A stretch of DNA of 64,000 bases from NCBI GenBank assembly GCA_037176885.1, contig JAWWNJ010000018.1, positions 1,364,001-1,428,000 of the forward strand, written 5' to 3'. How positions within the stretch are numbered: position 1 is the stretch's first letter; each line of letters starts with the position of its first letter. Position numbers and translations under genes: made by a program. Source of the DNA: Favolaschia claudopus (Eukaryota; Basidiomycota; Agaricomycetes; Agaricales; Mycenaceae). Positions 55,730 to 64,000 of the stretch are shown here, piece after piece. A model generated the notes under the pieces. The model saw only the letters and a list, made by a program, of their open reading frames with translations. It was not told the origin of the DNA and ran no database searches.

Positions 55730-57980
55730 TGGTACCCCCCTTGGAATGCCGCGCCTCGACGCATAGATCGCACCTGAGCTGGAGTTGACGAGCGGTCACG
55801 GAAGGGAAGGGAATCGAAGGCAGCAACAGCAATGGAGCGAGGTTTGGAAGGGTATTTGCGGTAGAAAGCAGCGACAGCGTCCGGGGCAAAGACATTAGAG
55901 TGCTTCACCCATTGATCATGGGACGGGTCATAACCCTTCCAGCGAACAAAGTACCATAGACTCCCATAGCGGATCTTGGCATCCAATATCTCCTCGAACT
56001 CCCATTGCTTGTCGCCAGGGACGTCAAGGACTGGTGGCGGCTCTTCGTGTCTGGGGCGAGTAGGGAATGGATCGGCTTCCACAAGCTGAAGTTTCACGAC
56101 GGGGAAGACAGGGTGGAGGGCAGAGTACCGGGGCGGCAGCTCCAGTTTGAAGGCACCATTACCGACGACCTTCAGAACCTTGAAGGGGCCGATACGCCGG
56201 TGGGAGAATTTCACCGAAGAGCTGGTGGTGCAGATATCTGAAGCATCAACCCACACCCGGTCACCAACCTTGATGTCTGGAGCTGGTGTCCGCCGGCGGT
56301 CATAGTACTGCTTGTACTCTGCCTTGGTCTTGACGAGTGCCGCCTTCGCCTCGGAAACCCCTGACGCAATCCGAACGTGGAACTCGTTTACAGCCTCTAA
56401 CCTAGAACGTGCAGCGTGGGGCTCAAAGCCCATCCGTGGAAGCCGACCAGTGTCCGTCATGAACGGTACCTGCTGCGCGGAGGAGTGCATGTGGTTGTTG
56501 TACGCAAACTCCGCTGCAGGTAGCAGCTCATCCCAGTCGTCCTGCTTGTAATTGGTGAAGAGCCGGACGTACTGCTCGAGTTCCTGGTTAACACGCTCCG
56601 TTTGGCCATCGGTCTGCGGGTGGTAGGCCGTAGAAGTGGCTGGGGTGACCCCAACGAGGCGCGGGTGGTAGGCCGTAGAAGTGGCTGGGGTGACCCCAAC
56701 GAGGCGCCAAAGCTCGCGCGTGAACTCTGCGATGAACTGGGTGCCACAATCCGAGATGTACTTCTCTGGCAGGCTATGGTGGCGCCAGACGTTCCGGTAG
56801 TACAGCCGAGCAGCACCAACCGCGTCGATGGTGGTGTGACACTCCATGAAGTGCGCTCTCTTCCCAAGGGCACAGACAGCGACCATGACTGCGTCGTATC
56901 CATGGGCCTCGGGAAGCTCGACAATAAAGTCGACCGACACGGTGTGCCAGCGCTCTTCTGGGATCTCTGTGGGGTGGAGCTCACCAATCGGCAGTTGACG
57001 AAGCGCCTTGGTGCGGCAGCACAAGTCACAAGTCGCGACATACCGACCGACATGGCGCGACAGCTGGGGCCACCGGTAATTCCGAGACACGAGCTCCAGG
57101 GTCTTGAAACGACCGGCATGGCCTGCAACGCGCGTGTCATGGTGCTGCTCCAGGATGCGTCGGCGGAGGTCCTTGTCTCGGGGGACGACAATCTTCCCCC
57201 GGAAGTAAAGGAGCCCACCTTCAATACACCATTCCGAAGACCGGGCAGACCGCACACCTCGGGCCTTGAGGAATTCCTTGGCAGTCAGGGCAATGGGCTC
57301 TTCAAGGTCGGGTTCCCCGGCAAGCGCATCGCGAATGTCGCGCAAGAGGGGAGCCTCAGGGCCAGCAATAACCAGGGCTTCGGTGGCCCGAACATGGAAC
57401 AGCTCGGGTCGAAGCAGGGTAACGTCCTGGTTATTGTCCTGCACTCCATGGTCCGGTCTCCGAGAAAGCGCATCGGGGCGACCCATGAGGCGACCCGGTT
57501 GGTGGTGCAGCGAGAAGTCGAAACGGGAGAGGTAGAGAGACCACCGAGCTTGGCGACGGTTGAGCTTCTGGGCCTTCCGGAAATGTTCCAGGTTTTTGTG
57601 GTCCGTCCAGATCTCAACCCAGTGCTGCGCGCCCTCAAGGAAGTGTAGCCACTCCTCAAGGGCTCGCACGATCGCGAGCATCTCCTTGTCGTGAATCTCG
57701 TAATTCCGCTGCACCTCGTTCAGGCTCTTGGAGTAGAACGCAACCGGATGCCACTTGCCATCGTCACCCTGCTGGGAGAGGACGGCACCGGTGGCATAGG
57801 CAGAGCTGTCAGCCTCGAGCCGGTACGGGCGTTCGGGGTTCGGGAGAACCAGAACCGGGTCCCGAGTCACCCGCCGCTTGAGCTCGTCAAAGGCAGCTTG
57901 CTCTTCAGGCCCCCAGGTCCAGGCAATGCCCTTCTTGGTGAGTCTGAAGAGGGCTTGAGCAACCGCAATGAACCGGTAGT
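55690..57980 (-). pseudogene. Gypsy pol part 2: RNase H, integrase, chromodomain
   Basis: The frame is open across RNase H ([51 protein letters not shown]), the integrase zinc domain ([13 protein letters not shown]...CDLCCRTK), the catalytic core ([40 protein letters not shown]) and a chromodomain ([26 protein letters not shown]) to a stop at 55690. A 45-bp tandem duplication (56617–56706) lies between the second Asp and the Glu. The N-terminal end is cut by the MITE at 57982. Known role of the chromodomain in such elements is chromatin targeting. Confidence 0.85.
56617..56706. repeat. 45-bp tandem duplication inside integrase
   Basis: Two identical units (56617–56661, 56662–56706) add the 15 residues [15 protein letters not shown] a second time. 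Without it the Asp–Glu spacing is 35 residues, as in active D,D35E integrases; with it the spacing is 50. Confidence 0.9.
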
Positions 57981-57981
57981 A

Positions 57982-58152
57982 CTGTACCGATCTGTATGGA
58001 GGCAACGCTCTGAGGAGCGTTACGCGCCGTTGCTAGCCTTTTATGGTAATTTGCTGTGCAAAAGCAGTGCAAAATTACTATATATGGGACGATTTGTAAG
58101 CAAAAATGGCCCTGCGTTATGCGTTACGTTGCTACCATACAAATCGGTACAG
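57982..58152. mobile_element. TA-flanked MITE, family A (copy 3) inside gypsy pol
   Basis: 171 bp, same sequence as 29319–29489. TA at 57980–57981 and 58153–58154. Deleting it with one TA joins FLGFTN...[10 protein letters not shown], the conserved RT/RNase H connection of gypsy elements. Confidence 0.9.
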
Positions 58153-59065
58153 TAGAAGTTTGTGAAGCCAAGGAACTGCTGCACATCCTTCTTATTCTCA
58201 GGTGCTGGCCAAGCGGGTCCATCTCGACGTGGTTGTGGGAGATAATCACGCCGAGGTACTCAATAGAGGTCCGCTCAAACTCACACTTCTCAGCTCGAAG
58301 GTAAAGCTTGTTTGCGCGAAGCCTCCGCAGGACCTCTCGGACGATCTCTCGGTGCCGACGGATGTCTGAGTGGGCAATGAGGATATGGTCGAGGTAGACC
58401 ATGACGTCGCCAGAGAGGATAAGATCCTGGAGGATGTCGTTCATCATGGTCTGGAAGGTTGCAGGGGAGTTGGTCAGACCGAAGTACATGACCAGCGGCT
58501 CAAACAGTCTCCGGTTGGTCCGGAACGCTGCCTTCCACTCGTCGCCTTCACGGATTCGAACGTTGTTAAAGCCCCATCGGACATCGAGCTTCGTGAAGTA
58601 CCAGGCTCCCCTGAGTCGGTTGATGAGGTCGTTGATTAAGGGGAGTGGGTAACGATTCTTCACGGTCATAGCGTTTAAAGCTCGATAGTCCTGTACGAAC
58701 CGAAGTCCGCCGTCCTGCTTCTTGACGAAGAAGACGGGTGAGGCCATAGGTGATTTTGACGGTCGAATCCGGCCAGTGCCAAGTCCCTCCTCGATGAAGG
58801 CATCAAGTTCCTTCTGTTCGAGAGGCGAGATTGGGTAGACCTTGCAGTTCGTGGGTTTAGAGTCCGGCAGAGCTCAATGGCATGGTCCCAGGATCGGCGT
58901 TCAGGCAGCGAGTCAAAGGACTCCTTGTTGAAAACATCGTCAAACTCTCGGGCCCATTCGGGAACGTCCGAGCGCGCCGGGGCTGAGTTTTTGGCGTATG
59001 CCTCAGCCAGGCGCTGGGAGACGGTGCTTCCAGCACGGATATCCTCAGAAGGCAGGAACTGGGTG
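58153..59065 (-). pseudogene. Gypsy pol part 1b: reverse transcriptase
   Basis: Minus-strand RT with [40 protein letters not shown] (motif A) and [18 protein letters not shown]. The catalytic motif reads [13 protein letters not shown], so the second Asp of YxDD is His. A small deletion after HNHVEMDP removes about eight residues and shifts the frame before [19 protein letters not shown] frame change near 58675–58860 also separates RT from SVSQRLAEAYAKN...DDVFNKESFDSLPER. Confidence 0.8.
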
Positions 59066-59834
59066 CACTGAGGAAGTAGAACCCCCTGAATTTCCCATAG
59101 CCGGACCATGAATTCCACAATTCATGGGATTATCTAGTGAATTCAGATTCAGGGGGTTGTAACTTCACGTAGCTCATTCACATAATTATGTTAGACCAAT
59201 ATCAACTATGTGAATTTCGCTTGAAAATTGAATGAATGCAGTTGTGTGAAAACTGCTCAAAAAATTCATTCCTGGCTTCCAGGCGAGTCTTTGAAATTCA
59301 CCCATGCACCTCGTGGAATTCATGGAGTTCAAGTTGCCCGGAACACGGTACATGATTCTGGTCATCAGTACTGGTTGTGTTCCTAATGCAGTAACATAGT
59401 CAATTTGGATAGTTTAAGCAATGTAGCTTAATAAGTAGTTGTTAGTGAAGACTGTAAATCTGCAGTATAAGTACCTCAGTACAGATGGAGTGCAACCAAT
59501 ACTTGTAGGTTTGATAGTGGGCAAAGCGAGGAGTGAGTAATAGATTTTTCATGCAGTTTCCATTGTGTTTTCACATACTTTTCAAGTGAATTCCCGGAGC
59601 ATTGGAAGGGAATCCAACACAGTGAAAAAAGTTTTCATTGGAATATGTGGGATATCATTCTAAAACCATGTGAATTAACACCATGGAATGTCCCATTCAC
59701 ATAGTTGGACCCAGTGAAAATATCTCCGTGAAATTCACAACTTCATAGTGAAATTCACAAAGTTTTTCAGTGAATTTCCCATTAAAACCTTGTGAACCGA
59801 CTATGGGAAAGTCAGGGGGTTCGGAAACCACAGT
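59066..59834. mobile_element. CACTA-like MITE inside gypsy pol
   Basis: 769 bp, ends CACTGAGGAAGTAGAACC / GGTTCGGAAACCACAGTG, GTG duplicated at 59063–59065 and 59835–59837. The 3-bp duplication and CACTG ends fit CACTA-type transposition. Removal restores GDRVFYTQFLPSEDIRAG in the host pol frame. Confidence 0.85.
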
Positions 59835-60665
59835 GGTGTAGAACACCCGGTCTCCCGGCTCAAGGGGGTCATCCACTTCATCCGCATCATCCACTTCATC
59901 CACATCATCCTCGTCATCATCCTCGTAGTCCGGGAACAGCTCTGGCAGGTCATCGTATTCATCTTCGCCTAAGTCTATGGCGCAGGTGGATGGAAGGGGA
60001 CCAAGTCGGAGCTGCCGGAGGATCTCAGCGGCCAGGCGGGACTCTCGGCGTGCAGCGCAAGCTTCCAGGCGAACCTCGGTGCGGCACGTAGAGCACTCGC
60101 TGGGGCATCTGCTCATCTTGACCTCTCGGGTGTCCCAGTCGATCTCCGGGTTATGCTTCCGGAGCCAGGAGTAGCCGAGGATGAGCTTCTGCTTCCCAAG
60201 ACGAGTAACAGCGAGCTGCATGCGCTCGGAGCGACCACGATACTGCAGCACGACGTCAGCCACCTCGCGGATCGCACCAGCCTCATTTGGCGAGCCATCC
60301 ACATTGAAAACTGGAATGGGCTGTGCAAAGCGGCGGAGGGGGAGGCCAGACTTAGCTGCGAACTCAGAGTCAATGAAGTCTGAGGTGGCACCACAGTCAA
60401 CGAGACCTTCGAGGGAAAGCTTGGTGGCGTCCTGGACTGCCTGAATCTCAAGGGGGAGATGCAGGGAGTTGGCAGCGGGTGCAGCAGCAACAGTATAGCG
60501 CTGAGGAAGTCTACGTTCCCAAGGCTTTCGCCGGATGCGTGGGGAACGGAGGGGAGCAGGGGGTACGTCTTTCGTTTCGGCAGGTTCAACAGATGTGACA
60601 TTGGCAGACTCATCATACAAACATGCGAAACGATTAGGAGACGCAATCGAGGGCGTACCGCTCAC
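59835..60665 (-). pseudogene. Gypsy pol part 1a: aspartic protease
   Basis: The frame opens in −1 relative to gag without an ATG, overlapping the gag stop by four bases. LSLEGLVDCGATSDFIDSEF holds the protease active-site Asp (DCGAT instead of the usual DSGAT), KLILGYSWLRKHNPEIDW is the second conserved block. A Cys pair (CPSECSTC) and an acidic repeat (DDEDDVDEVDDADEVDD) follow. The frame then runs into the MITE. Confidence 0.8.
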
Positions 60666-61771
60666 TCGTCGCGTGGGAGAAAACCCTGCTCTTCCTCGGC
60701 GGCTACAGACTCCGGCTCAGGGAGCGAGTCGGTGGTGGCAACCCGAGCCACCAGTTCGGAGAGGAGCTCGGACCCAAGCTGACGTATGACCTCGTCAAGG
60801 ACATCAGCGGCTCGGACGTCAGCCGGGGTGAGGCAATCCCGGGCCAGGTGTGGACCGCCGCATCGGTAGCAGCCACGGGGAGGTCCTCTCCCGGAGCGCG
60901 TGCGATCAACGTCCATGGGGACTACCTGCGGAGGAGCAGGAGCTGGCATGGCCCGAGGAGGAGGCGCAGGGACAACAGGGAAGACACCTGCAGGACGTGA
61001 GCGAGCAGCTGGCGGAGCTGAGGGGGCTTTCGGGAGAAGCCCAGCAGCACGAGCCCGCACGTGCGATTCGTACTGGCGGTGCGCTCGGGTCCGCCAAGCC
61101 ATGTAGTCGCGGAGGTCTGGGGGGTCGCTGGACGAGGTGATGGCCGCATTGATGGCAGGGTCAAGGCCAGAGCGGAACTTGGTGACCTTGACCAACGCGT
61201 CAGCAAACCCAGCAAGGTCGAAGAGGTCTTCAAAGTCATCAGTGTACTTGAAGACATCCCGGGAGCCCATATAGTATGCCCTGTTTGTGTAGGGCGTGGT
61301 CCTGCTCGTTCTCCTCGACAAAGCGTGAGCAGAACTCCTTGGTGAAGGCGTCCCAGGTGAGGAAGGGGAAAGGGGTTTTGATGGACATGCGCTCAGCCCA
61401 TTTTTGCGCAGAGTCTTTGGACATAAAGGACATGGTGAAACGTACTGCCTTTTCCTCGGACATCTCGCCACCTTCGACAAACGCCTCCGGAACCAGTCGG
61501 ATGTAAGTCCGAGCTGAGTGAAGGAAGGCCCGGCCAGCCAAGCGGTCGCCGTCAAAGACGAAAGGGGGGTTCGGTCGAAGGACCGTGGGGTGAGGTTGGC
61601 AAAGAGTCCTGGACTCTCGGCCGGAGGCTCTGGAGGAGCGGCAGGGGTCGGAGCAGTAGTAGTGGAAGGATTGGCGGCAGTTTGAAAAAGCTCGACCACA
61701 CGGTCAACAGTCCTCTCGAGCCTATCCATCCGCTCGGCGGCGGCTGCAGCAGCGGCGGCAGAGTCGGTCAT
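60662..61771 (-). pseudogene. Gypsy gag with CCHC zinc knuckle
   Basis: ATG at 61771 begins MTDSAAAAAAAAERMDRLER, coiled-coil-like. The capsid-like core (AGRAFLHSARTYIRLVPEAF, WAERMSIKTPFPFLTWDAFT) is in another frame between about 61565 and 61290, so two compensating frameshifts exist; one lies at a C6 run. The frame then returns (GSRDVFKYTDDFEDLFDLAG) and ends with RGCYRCGGPHLARDC, a CCHC knuckle, and a stop at 60662. Confidence 0.75.
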
Positions 61772-61941
61772 GGTGGGTTCTAGAGAGGGGGAGGAGGGGG
61801 CAAGATTCGCGGTTTGCGCGTCCGAGACAGCAGAGGAGGAGTCCGCCGAAGCGTCTGAAAAATCGCCAAAGCGCGCAATCTTGACCAGTTAATCCCTTGG
61901 AGCCTTTCTTCTGCTGTAAGGGCAACCTTTAGGACCCGAAA

Positions 61942-62083
61942 TGTCTCGAGGGTCTAATACAAAGTTAATTAAGAAGCTACTAAAAATACATCACAGCGCA
62001 CCTAGCGAGGGAGAATCCAAAGAGAAGAAAGGCTGAGGATTCCCACGCTAGGTGCAGTAAACATATAGTAACTAGTTCCCACA
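61942..62083 (-). repeat. Putative 5' LTR of gypsy element
   Basis: Read on minus: TGTGGGAACTAG...CTCGAGACA, 142 bp with TG/CA ends, 170 bp upstream of gag. It contains an inverted pair GCACCTAGCG / CGCTAGGTGC around 61998–62054. No second copy is in the window, so the call rests on position and ends only. 62084–62449 holds nothing supported. Confidence 0.4.
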
Positions 62084-62449
62084 AGCTCGGAGCAATCGGC
62101 AATGATCCCGGGCCAAGTCACATGCCTTCCTCCACGATGACATAGGGCTTTGGGGATTTGACAGGAAAGTGGGAAATCTGCAAGAGGCCTGCGTCATAGG
62201 TGGCTGTGTAGTGCCAAAAGAGGGAGTTCCCCTGACAAACCCATGGGCTACAGCCTGATTCGGCATGGGATCCTAACTTTGTCGGCATGGGACGGCAGAT
62301 TGAGTTAGGACAAAGCCGTGAAGCTGTGGCTAGTCACCAACCTACTCAAATGGTGTTTGAATGCTGAAAGCAACCAAATATGATTTGTATGCCGGAGTTC
62401 CGGCCTACAGAAGGGGGAGCTTGCGCGAATCCGTATTGTCAGCGTAATT

Positions 62450-62909
62450 TGCTGTTCGGTATCGCCCGTATCGAGTGGTCAAGACGAGAAGTCGAAAGAA
62501 ACTGTGTTTGTGTAGAGAACGTCGTGGTCTCGGTTAAAAACGCATCAAGACTACGTAACGCTTACGAGAGTACAGTATGCTGGAAAGTAAAGAGTAGTAA
62601 ATACTGTAGCAATTTGTATGGGTGAAACCGAACCTTGAGCGTGACTGGAAACACGACGCATGGAAACCAGAAACGGCCTAAGCGTTATGCGTGACACGAG
62701 AAAAATATTGAAACCGCCAACCCTCCAGGGTATTTCCCACGCACACAAGCTCTCTAAGACAGAGATTTTTTATTTTTGTGGGCCAGTTAGTCACGCACTC
62801 TTCTGGGAAACCTCTGCTGTGTTATGCGTTACCGTTGAAACGAAACGGGGGGAGCGTTACGCGTTACGTTTCACCCATACAAATTGCTACAGTAATTACC
62901 GCTAACACT
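62450..62909 (-). repeat. Copia-like LTR remnant containing a MITE
   Basis: On the minus strand a GAGGGGGAG tract is followed by TGTTAGCGGTAATTAC at 62909, as at a copia polypurine tract/3' LTR junction. CCGAACA near 62450 may be the LTR end. MITE E is inserted at a TA within. No copia protein was found. Confidence 0.35.
62604..62892. mobile_element. TA-flanked MITE, CTGTAGCAAT family E
   Basis: 289 bp, termini CTGTAGCAATTTGTATGGG, TA at 62602–62603 and 62893–62894. Right arm GCGTTACGTTTCACCC parallels families A and D. Confidence 0.85.
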
Positions 62910-64000
62910 CCCCCTCGGCGAGTGGACTCGAGTAAGGGATGAATAAGTAGAGGGCATGATGGAGAATATGTAAAATATATGGAGCAACATACTGTTGCTC
63001 CCCCTTGAGCGTAAAACTTGCCAAATAAACTTCCGACCCAATACGACCCAGCATTCTCCCTGGTAGAGCGTCGACGCTGTGTCGTGGCTCTCCAGCACAC
63101 GCGGTCGCGGATCGAAGACTGTTGGCGCTGACCCACTTGGGTCTCTGGCCCAGTCGTAACGTGTCCGCCCGTCGCAGCTGTGGCGGTCTTCTGGTCATCG
63201 TATTATCGGCTCCGTAGTCTTCGCTGCTGCTCTGGATGTCGCCGATCAAGACCTCCGCCCGTCACATTGTGCACCTAGGCGGTATAATCGAGTCGAACCC
63301 CCATACTGAGCGTGGTGGGCCTCCATACCCCTTATCTCCCCCTTCGAAAAATTGGTTTTCCGACTGTTCCGCGTGCGCAATGGAAGGAAGGGGAAAATGT
63401 GAAAAACTGTGTGAAGTCGGCGATAGATGATGCGCGACGGGGTGAATGAAAGTGAATTGCGCGCTTGGGCGCGTGAGACGCGAGTGTCAGTGTGCGGCAG
63501 ATGAGGTGAGACGTTAATGAGGAAGCAAGAAGCTCCCCCTGTGTCGGCCGTTCGCGTCGAAGTTGGCGGTGCGAAAGTCGCCATGAGCAAGTCGTCGAAT
63601 GCAGGGACTGCTCTAAATGCTCCCCCTGTGATGCCTGTGCGAGGTGTAGAAGGAGAGAAGGAGAGGCTCCCCCTGGGCATGCGAGGAGGGTGTGCGCGAT
63701 GTCGCGCTGCCCGGAACGTCAGGACGAGCGTACTCGCGTCGTCTGAGTTGTCCGTGGCGTGGTGACGGAGTAAAACTGCTCGTCGGTGGCGCTGCTGCTG
63801 CTCGTTGCGAGTGAGCGCCTGCGGCCCTCGTTGAGATGGATCCTGGGGCCCGCTGCCCCATTCTGCGGCCGTGGGATTGCGATACGTGCCAGAGCCAAGT
63901 TGACTGGCATACGTCCCCGCTGGCAGTGGCGGGTTGTGACATGTGGGACCCATATGGGTATGCCCTTTTCGTTCGCTTTGCCAAATCCATCGTTTCTTCC
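62910..64000. other. Region with GCTCCCCCT repeats, possible copia remnant
   Basis: AGGGGGAGC units on the minus strand occur near 62996, 63530, 63620 and 63669. Minus-strand frames (63246–63990) are Ser/Pro/His/Arg-rich without a known motif. I cannot support a gene; decayed copia or spacer sequence is likely. The window ends inside it. Confidence 0.3.

Larger units (their letters stand above)
55690..62083 (-). mobile_element. Chromodomain Ty3/gypsy retrotransposon, 3' LTR missing
   Basis: Order on the minus strand: putative 5' LTR (61942–62083), gag, protease, RT, RNase H, integrase, chromodomain. A polypurine AAGGGGGG (near 55735) follows the chromodomain, but no copy of the 5' LTR comes next; repeat sequence with the ACTAGCTGTGG head does. 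Two MITEs interrupt pol (57982–58152, 59066–59834). Confidence 0.8.

Noticed and set aside
1..64000. CRISPR arrays, rRNA genes, bacterial operons
   Set aside because: No regularly spaced direct repeats, no rRNA signatures, and introns throughout indicate a fungal nuclear genome.

Overview
The window looks like a transposon-dominated segment of a basidiomycete (most likely agaricomycete, mushroom-forming) nuclear genome. The support is: GT–AG introns of about 45–60 bp, a DUF6534-type membrane-protein gene, a Tnp2-like (Plavaka/CACTA-related) transposase relic, Ngaro-type tyrosine-recombinase retroelements, chromodomain Ty3/gypsy elements and very many MITEs. No rRNA, CRISPR or prokaryote-style operon is visible. 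All functions are inferred by reading the sequence; no database search was run.

Layout. 1–9.1 kb: a repeat remnant, a MITE, an Ngaro-like element with split direct repeats and an intact RT/RNase H gene (1134–4270), an ORF1-only LINE (4823–6287) inserted in an exonuclease relic, and the 3' half of a second Ngaro-like element with a recombinase (to 9084). 9.1–25 kb: a CACTA-like MITE fragment, an integrase fragment, a Tnp2-like transposase relic (11.4–14.4 kb), a multi-exon relic gene ending in an HMG-box-like region and carrying nested insertions (14.7–18.9 kb), a hAT-like MITE with 8-bp target duplications, and two decayed gypsy pol genes. 25–35 kb: AAGGCC-rich elements and a DUF6534 gene on the minus strand, split by a Tc1/mariner copy and accompanied by partial inverted copies of itself. 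35–44 kb: stacked MITEs and a LINE reverse-transcriptase relic.

44.0–49.9 kb is the centre of interest: a complete-looking 5,837-bp DNA transposon with ~79-bp terminal inverted repeats and a perfect 8-bp target duplication. It carries two convergent, uninterrupted spliced genes: a 1,462-aa P/THAP9-like transposase with zinc-binding motifs at both ends, and a 166-aa coiled-coil protein. Their stop codons overlap. Most other coding sequences here are broken.

50–64 kb: LINE and gypsy fragments, a SINE with 12-bp target duplications, more MITEs, a ~6.4-kb chromodomain gypsy element on the minus strand with two MITE insertions, a mutated RT motif and a duplication inside its integrase, and copia-like LTR remnants. 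Several insertions can be removed in silico to restore a reading frame, which gives a relative order of events.
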